In this document: positions 60,822 through 64,000 of the stretch, one piece after another
Numbering within the stretch: position 1 is the first letter of the stretch
How the letters are laid out: the number at the start of each line of letters is the position of its first letter
Origin: Arthrobacter sp. OV608
GTDB lineage: Bacteria; Actinomycetota; Actinomycetes; Actinomycetales; Micrococcaceae
Length of the DNA: 64,000 bases
Reading direction: 5' to 3'
Assembly (NCBI GenBank): GCA_900110595.1
Contig: FOEZ01000003.1
Span: 310,001-374,000 of the forward strand
Program-made: the position numbers and the translations under genes
The notes under the pieces: model-generated
Told to the model about the DNA's origin: nothing
Database searches by the model: none
The model's input: only the letters and a program-made list of their open reading frames with translations

Positions 60822-62267
60822 ATGACCAAAACAGCGCAACGCCCCACTGACACTCTCGAGGAGACCCGGGACCAGCAGTCACCGCGTCCCAACCGCCGCC
60901 GCCGTATCCTACTGATGGTGGTGGCCGGACTCGCAATCCTGGGCCTGGCTGCCCTCGTGCTGGGGGGTGGCTTCCTCAACCAGGGGGCCGCCACGGACCC
61001 GGAGCACACCATGACAGCCGTACAGATCATCCCGCTCGTCATCCTCGTGGTGATGTTCGTCGTGGCCACCAAGTGGCCGCTGAACATCGGCGTGATGGGG
61101 CTGGTAGCCTCCTTCGGCGTCGGCTACTTCATGCTCGGGATGACGGACAAGCAGATCCTGGAGGAATTCCCGGCCAGCATCGTCCTGACCATCATCGGCG
61201 TCACCTATTTCTTCAGCATGGCCCAGCGGAACGGCACCATCAACATCATCGTCCAGACCTGCGTCCGCCTGGTCAGGGGCAAAACCATGCTGCTGCCCTG
61301 GGTCTTCTTCCTGATCGCTGCCGCGCTCACCTCGCTGGGCACCTTCTCGCCGGCCGCCGTCGCCCTGCTGGCACCGGCAGCCCTTGGTTTCGCCTACGAA
61401 TCCCGTATCCACCCTGTGGTCATGGGCGCGTTCATCATCAACGGCGCCCACGCCGGCGGCTTTTCCCCGCTGTCCGTGGCCGGCGTCCTGGTGCACAACA
61501 TCGCCGTTGAAAACGGCTTCCCCATCTCGCAGGGCGCCCTCTTCATTGCCAGCTTCGCCCTGAACCTGATCCTTTCCGTCCTGACCATTGTGCTGTTCAG
61601 CCTCCTGGGCAAACTGCGCGACGGCGAAGGCGGCCAGCTTGCCGACGTGGACACCACCAGCACCGGCCGTCCCCACGGCCAGCAGATCCTCACCCTGGTC
61701 CTGATCGGCGCGATGCTCGTCTGCACCCTGGGCTTCCATATGCCCATCGGCTTCGTGGCCCTGTCCGCCGGGCTCCTGCTCGCCTTCATCAACATCAAGG
61801 AACACCAGACGTTCATCGGCGGTGTCTCGTGGTCCACCGTCCTGCTGGTGGCCGGCATGATCACCTACGTCTCGCTGCTGCAGCACGTCGGCGTCATCGA
61901 CACCCTCGCCGAACAGGCCCTGGCACTCGGTGCGCCCCTGCTCGTGGCCCTGGTCCTCTGCTACGTGATTGGCGTGGGCTCCGCCTTCGCTTCCTCCACC
62001 GCACTGTTGACAGCGTTCATCCCGCTTGCCGGCCCGCTGCTCGCCAGCAGCACCCTGAGCGCCTCCGGCACCGTCGCCGCCTTGGCCATTGCGGCCACCG
62101 TGGTGGATGTTTCGCCCTTCTCCACCGATGGCGCCCTGGTGGTCGCGAACGCCCGCGACGACGACCGGCAGCGCGTCTACAAGCAGCTCATGATGTACGC
62201 CGGCGGCGTGGTGCTGGTTGCGCCGGCCCTGGCCTGGGCACTGCTGGTACCCACCGGCATCATGTAG
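60822..62267 (+). CDS. MatC/SLC13-like dicarboxylate/tricarboxylate carrier
   Basis: A 481-residue membrane protein. The cytoplasmic N terminus (RPNRRRRILL) precedes about 12-13 helices. Features: ATKWPLNIGVMGLVASFGVG, TIIGVTYFFSMAQRNGTINI, HAGGFSPLSVAGVLVHNIAV and GVSWSTVLLVAGMITYVSLL. The dicarboxylate-carrier MatC N-terminal domain pattern fits. By operon context it imports a tri- or dicarboxylate for the PrpF isomerase. It is convergent with a flavin monooxygenase; a 21-bp hairpin lies between. Confidence 0.9.
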   Translation: MTKTAQRPTDTLEETRDQQSPRPNRRRRILLMVVAGLAILGLAALVLGGGFLNQGAATDPEHTMTAVQIIPLVILVVMFVVATKWPLNIGVMGLVASFGVGYFMLGMTDKQILEEFPASIVLTIIGVTYFFSMAQRNGTINIIVQTCVRLVRGKTMLLPWVFFLIAAALTSLGTFSPAAVALLAPAALGFAYESRIHPVVMGAFIINGAHAGGFSPLSVAGVLVHNIAVENGFPISQGALFIASFALNLILSVLTIVLFSLLGKLRDGEGGQLADVDTTSTGRPHGQQILTLVLIGAMLVCTLGFHMPIGFVALSAGLLLAFINIKEHQTFIGGVSWSTVLLVAGMITYVSLLQHVGVIDTLAEQALALGAPLLVALVLCYVIGVGSAFASSTALLTAFIPLAGPLLASSTLSASGTVAALAIAATVVDVSPFSTDGALVVANARDDDRQRVYKQLMMYAGGVVLVAPALAWALLVPTGIM

Positions 62268-62284
62268 CCGGCCCTTCACCCGAG

Positions 62285-62333
62285 ATGGCACTTCGCGGCA
62301 ATGTTGTGGGGAAACATTGCCGCGAAGTGCCAT
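62285..62333. terminator. 21-bp perfect hairpin between convergent genes
   Basis: The left arm starts ATGGCACTTCGCGGCAATGT (62285-62305, one more base than shown) and pairs perfectly with 62313-62333 across a 7-base loop. Adding the flanking CGAG/TTCG extends the stem to 25 with one G-U type mismatch. It lies between two convergent genes, 18 bases after the transporter stop and 26 before the monooxygenase stop, so it could terminate both. Confidence 0.85.
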
Positions 62334-62358
62334 TTCGCGTGGCGGGCTTGGAGTGGGT

Positions 62359-63657
62359 TTAAGCGTGCCGGGCGGCGATCTGCTCCGCCACGTACCCGGC
62401 GTCCTCGCCCACCAGGCCAAGCGTTGCCGAGGCATGCCTCGTCAGCCAGGGCAGCCCGACGGCGAAGAGGCCCGGCACTTCGGTGACGCCCCGGTTGTGC
62501 CGGGGGTAGTTCCATTGATCAAGCACAGGGAAGTCCAGGAAGCTGAAGTCCATGCTGTAGCCGGTGGCCCAGATAATGGACCGGATGTCCTCCGCGGCCA
62601 GGTCCAGCCGCGCCCCGGGCTCCGGGGGAAGCCAGGGATCGTCCGGGACCGGATCGGCTGCCGGTGCATCAATGCCGAGGGCCTCGATGTAGGCATCGGC
62701 CAGCCGCAGGCGCGGGCTGAACCCGGCCTCCACCAGCGCGAGACGTTCGGGGAGGTCGTCGCTGAACGTGAGGACGCCGTCGTCCGCTCCCTCGAAGCGG
62801 CCGTGCAGGCGCACGCCGCGGCGCCCCAGCTCCCGCACATGGATGCTGTGGCCGCCGTCGTTGCCGGAGATCAGCGGATTGCACAGGAAGCGGCCGGCGG
62901 GGGAGGGGAGGTTGGCCACCTGGAAGCCGTTGATGCCGTGCTCGGAGCCGTGCAGGTTCAGCTCGAGGATCCAGTGGAGGAGGTCCCGGCCGCGGTACCG
63001 GCGGGGCGCTTCCGGGCACGATGAAACGGACAGGTGCACCTGGCGGCCGGCGGCCAGCAGGTCCTCGGTGATCTGGCCGCCGGACTGGCCGGTGCCCACC
63101 ACCAGGACGGCGCCGTCGGGCAGTTGCGTGGCGTTGCGGTAGTCGTGGCTGTGCAGTTGCTTGATACTGGCGGGGACGTCCGCCGACGCCGTGGGGATGC
63201 GCGGGCGCTGAAACGCACCGTTGGCGAGGACTACGTTTGCGGCGGCCAGCTGTCCCCTTGTCGTTTCCACCGTGAAGGCGCCCGCCGCCCCGCTGATCCG
63301 GGTGGCGGCTGTTCCCAGTTGCACCGGCGCGGCGATCCGCCGGGCATAGTCGCGGAAAAGGTCGACGACGGCGTCGCGGGGGATGAAAGCGTCCGGCTCG
63401 GAGCCCTCGTACCCAAGTCCGGGGAGTCTGCAGAAAAAGTTGGGCGTGTTCAGGTAGAACGAGTCCCACCTGTCCTGCCACGCCCCGCCGATCCCGTCCC
63501 TCCGCTCCAGCACCAGATGCTCCACGCCGAGTTGGGTGAGCCAGTAACTAGTGGCCAGCCCGGCCTGCCCGGCCCCAATGACCAGGGTGTCCACCCGCCC
63601 CGGCAATCCGGAAGCGCGGCGATCACGGTGGGCGCTGGACGACGTCGTTGTGTCCAT
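62359..63657 (-). CDS. FAD-dependent monooxygenase (CzcO/FMO-like)
   Basis: A 432-residue flavoprotein. VDTLVIGAGQAGLATSYWLT (G-x-G-x-x-G) binds FAD; RRDGIGGAWQDRWDSFYLNT follows. VLVVGTGQSGGQITEDLLAA is the NAD(P)H site, and SIIWATGYSMDFSFLDFPVL is the late F-x-G-like ATG motif of the family. No Baeyer-Villiger fingerprint is evident. It is a CzcO-like or YUCCA-like oxidoreductase; substrate unknown. ATG 63657 gives a normal N terminus. Confidence 0.9.
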   Translation of the reverse strand: MDTTTSSSAHRDRRASGLPGRVDTLVIGAGQAGLATSYWLTQLGVEHLVLERRDGIGGAWQDRWDSFYLNTPNFFCRLPGLGYEGSEPDAFIPRDAVVDLFRDYARRIAAPVQLGTAATRISGAAGAFTVETTRGQLAAANVVLANGAFQRPRIPTASADVPASIKQLHSHDYRNATQLPDGAVLVVGTGQSGGQITEDLLAAGRQVHLSVSSCPEAPRRYRGRDLLHWILELNLHGSEHGINGFQVANLPSPAGRFLCNPLISGNDGGHSIHVRELGRRGVRLHGRFEGADDGVLTFSDDLPERLALVEAGFSPRLRLADAYIEALGIDAPAADPVPDDPWLPPEPGARLDLAAEDIRSIIWATGYSMDFSFLDFPVLDQWNYPRHNRGVTEVPGLFAVGLPWLTRHASATLGLVGEDAGYVAEQIAARHA

Positions 63658-63902
63658 GGGGTGCTCCAAGTGGTCCGGAGGGAGTGGATCTGTTCGCAGA
63701 ATACTCCGGTCCGGCCGCTGTGGTAATCCGTCTGCCAAAACTCATGTACTGTTGATCCTGTTGTTGTGTTTATGCAGTTGGTAGTTCAGGCAGTACGCGC
63801 GGTCGAAAGTCCGCGTTCTTCTGAAGTAGCGGTTTTGAACACCCCACACCGGAGGACCCGAAAGTCGGGACTTTTCCTCCACCTTCACGAAGGACAAAAA
63901 TA
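63658..63902 (+). promoter_or_regulatory. Leader region of the cold-shock gene
   Basis: About 245 bases upstream of cspA, with two small hairpins near 63800-63875 (CGCGGTCGAAAGTCCGCG and GACCCGAAAGTCGGGAC) and SD AAGGA (63890-63894) eight bases before the ATG. Long, structured 5' leaders are common for cold-shock genes and support temperature-dependent translation; that role is inferred. Confidence 0.5.
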
Positions 63903-64000
63903 ATGGCTACTGGTACCGTCAAATGGTTTAACGCTGAAAAGGGCTTCGGCTTCATTTCCCCCGATGACTCTTCACAGGATGTTTTCGCACACTACTCTGC
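63903..64000 (+). CDS. CspA-type cold-shock protein (5' part only)
   Basis: The first 32 residues are visible ([20 protein letters not shown] and on), with the RNP1 motif KGFGFI. The gene runs off the end of the window. The cold-shock fold binds single-stranded RNA and prevents secondary structure at low temperature. Confidence 0.95.
   Translation, partial: MATGTVKWFNAEKGFGFISPDDSSQDVFAHYS

Noticed and set aside
60909..62435. A 508-residue minus-strand frame opposite the MatC-like carrier
   Set aside because: It is low-complexity Gly/Asp/Gln/His-rich shadow sequence antisense to a clear membrane protein.
1..64000. tRNA, rRNA, riboswitch or replication origin
   Set aside because: Reading both strands by eye I found no tRNA cloverleaf ends, rRNA signature, known riboswitch core or DnaA-box cluster that I could support.

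Overview
The window is high-GC DNA with GTG and TTG starts, four-base ATGA/GTGA gene overlaps and a gene set (Wadjet JetABCD, DUF4383, DUF6510, a helicase-associated-domain protein, a CspA-type cold-shock gene) that suggests an actinobacterium of the order Micrococcales, most like Arthrobacter/Pseudarthrobacter. This is inferred from protein character, not from a marker gene. No rRNA, tRNA, CRISPR array, transposase or integrase was recognised.

Region 1 (1-13.9 kb) looks like an accessory and decaying zone. Its GC content is visibly lower than the rest and it holds several frameshifted or truncated genes. The intact genes are a helicase-associated-domain protein, a type I restriction-modification operon (an HsdM-HsdS fusion followed by HsdR, with a terminator downstream), and an unassigned soluble-plus-membrane gene pair at 10.6-12.0 kb. 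Between them lie remnants of genes that exist intact elsewhere in the window: the pdxA2/deoR junction of 31 kb and the 3' end of a gntR gene like the one at 42.3 kb. A GAF-type regulator at 12.5-13.8 kb is split by an in-frame TAG.

Region 2 (14-25.5 kb) carries a flavin monooxygenase plus zinc alcohol dehydrogenase operon, a molybdenum enzyme/flavin reductase/DUF6510 operon, a secreted subtilase, an Asp/Glu-racemase-like protein, a transmembrane TIR protein paired with a DUF4231 (SLATT-like) membrane protein, a seven-repeat beta-propeller surface protein and a membrane-anchored HNH nuclease. Three tail-to-tail gene ends in this stretch carry copies of one roughly 110-bp hairpin repeat.

Region 3 (25.7-48 kb) is mainly metabolism. 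It has an LLM flavin enzyme, a TetR-controlled SnoaL/SDR pair, a KdgT-type permease / four-carbon acid-sugar kinase / PdxA2 / DeoR operon (D-threonate or L-erythronate type catabolism) with a large operator palindrome, and a nucleoside salvage unit (ribokinase and GNAT divergent from MFS transporter and nucleoside hydrolase). It also has a hemerythrin protein, a secreted GH16 glycosidase, GntR and TetR regulators, a NicO-type nickel/cobalt transporter, a cupin, a phosphoesterase lipoprotein, two paralogous alpha/beta hydrolases and small membrane proteins.

Region 4 (48-58.5 kb) starts with a lipoprotein / Nramp-related transporter / two PRC-barrel gene cluster. It then runs into a defence cluster: a mazF toxin with only a stub of its antitoxin, a complete type I Wadjet system (JetA-B-C-D), and a VapBC module. 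Region 5 (58.5-64 kb) has a LysR regulator divergent from a PrpF isomerase and MatC-like transporter, a 21-bp perfect hairpin between convergent genes, a second flavin monooxygenase, and the 5' end of a cold-shock gene cut by the window edge.

The strongest candidates for something under-described are the TIR-TM-ectodomain plus SLATT pair (21.5-23.2 kb), the 10.6-12.0 kb gene pair, the single-TRD HsdMS fusion, and the three-copy hairpin repeat that has become part of neighbouring coding ends.
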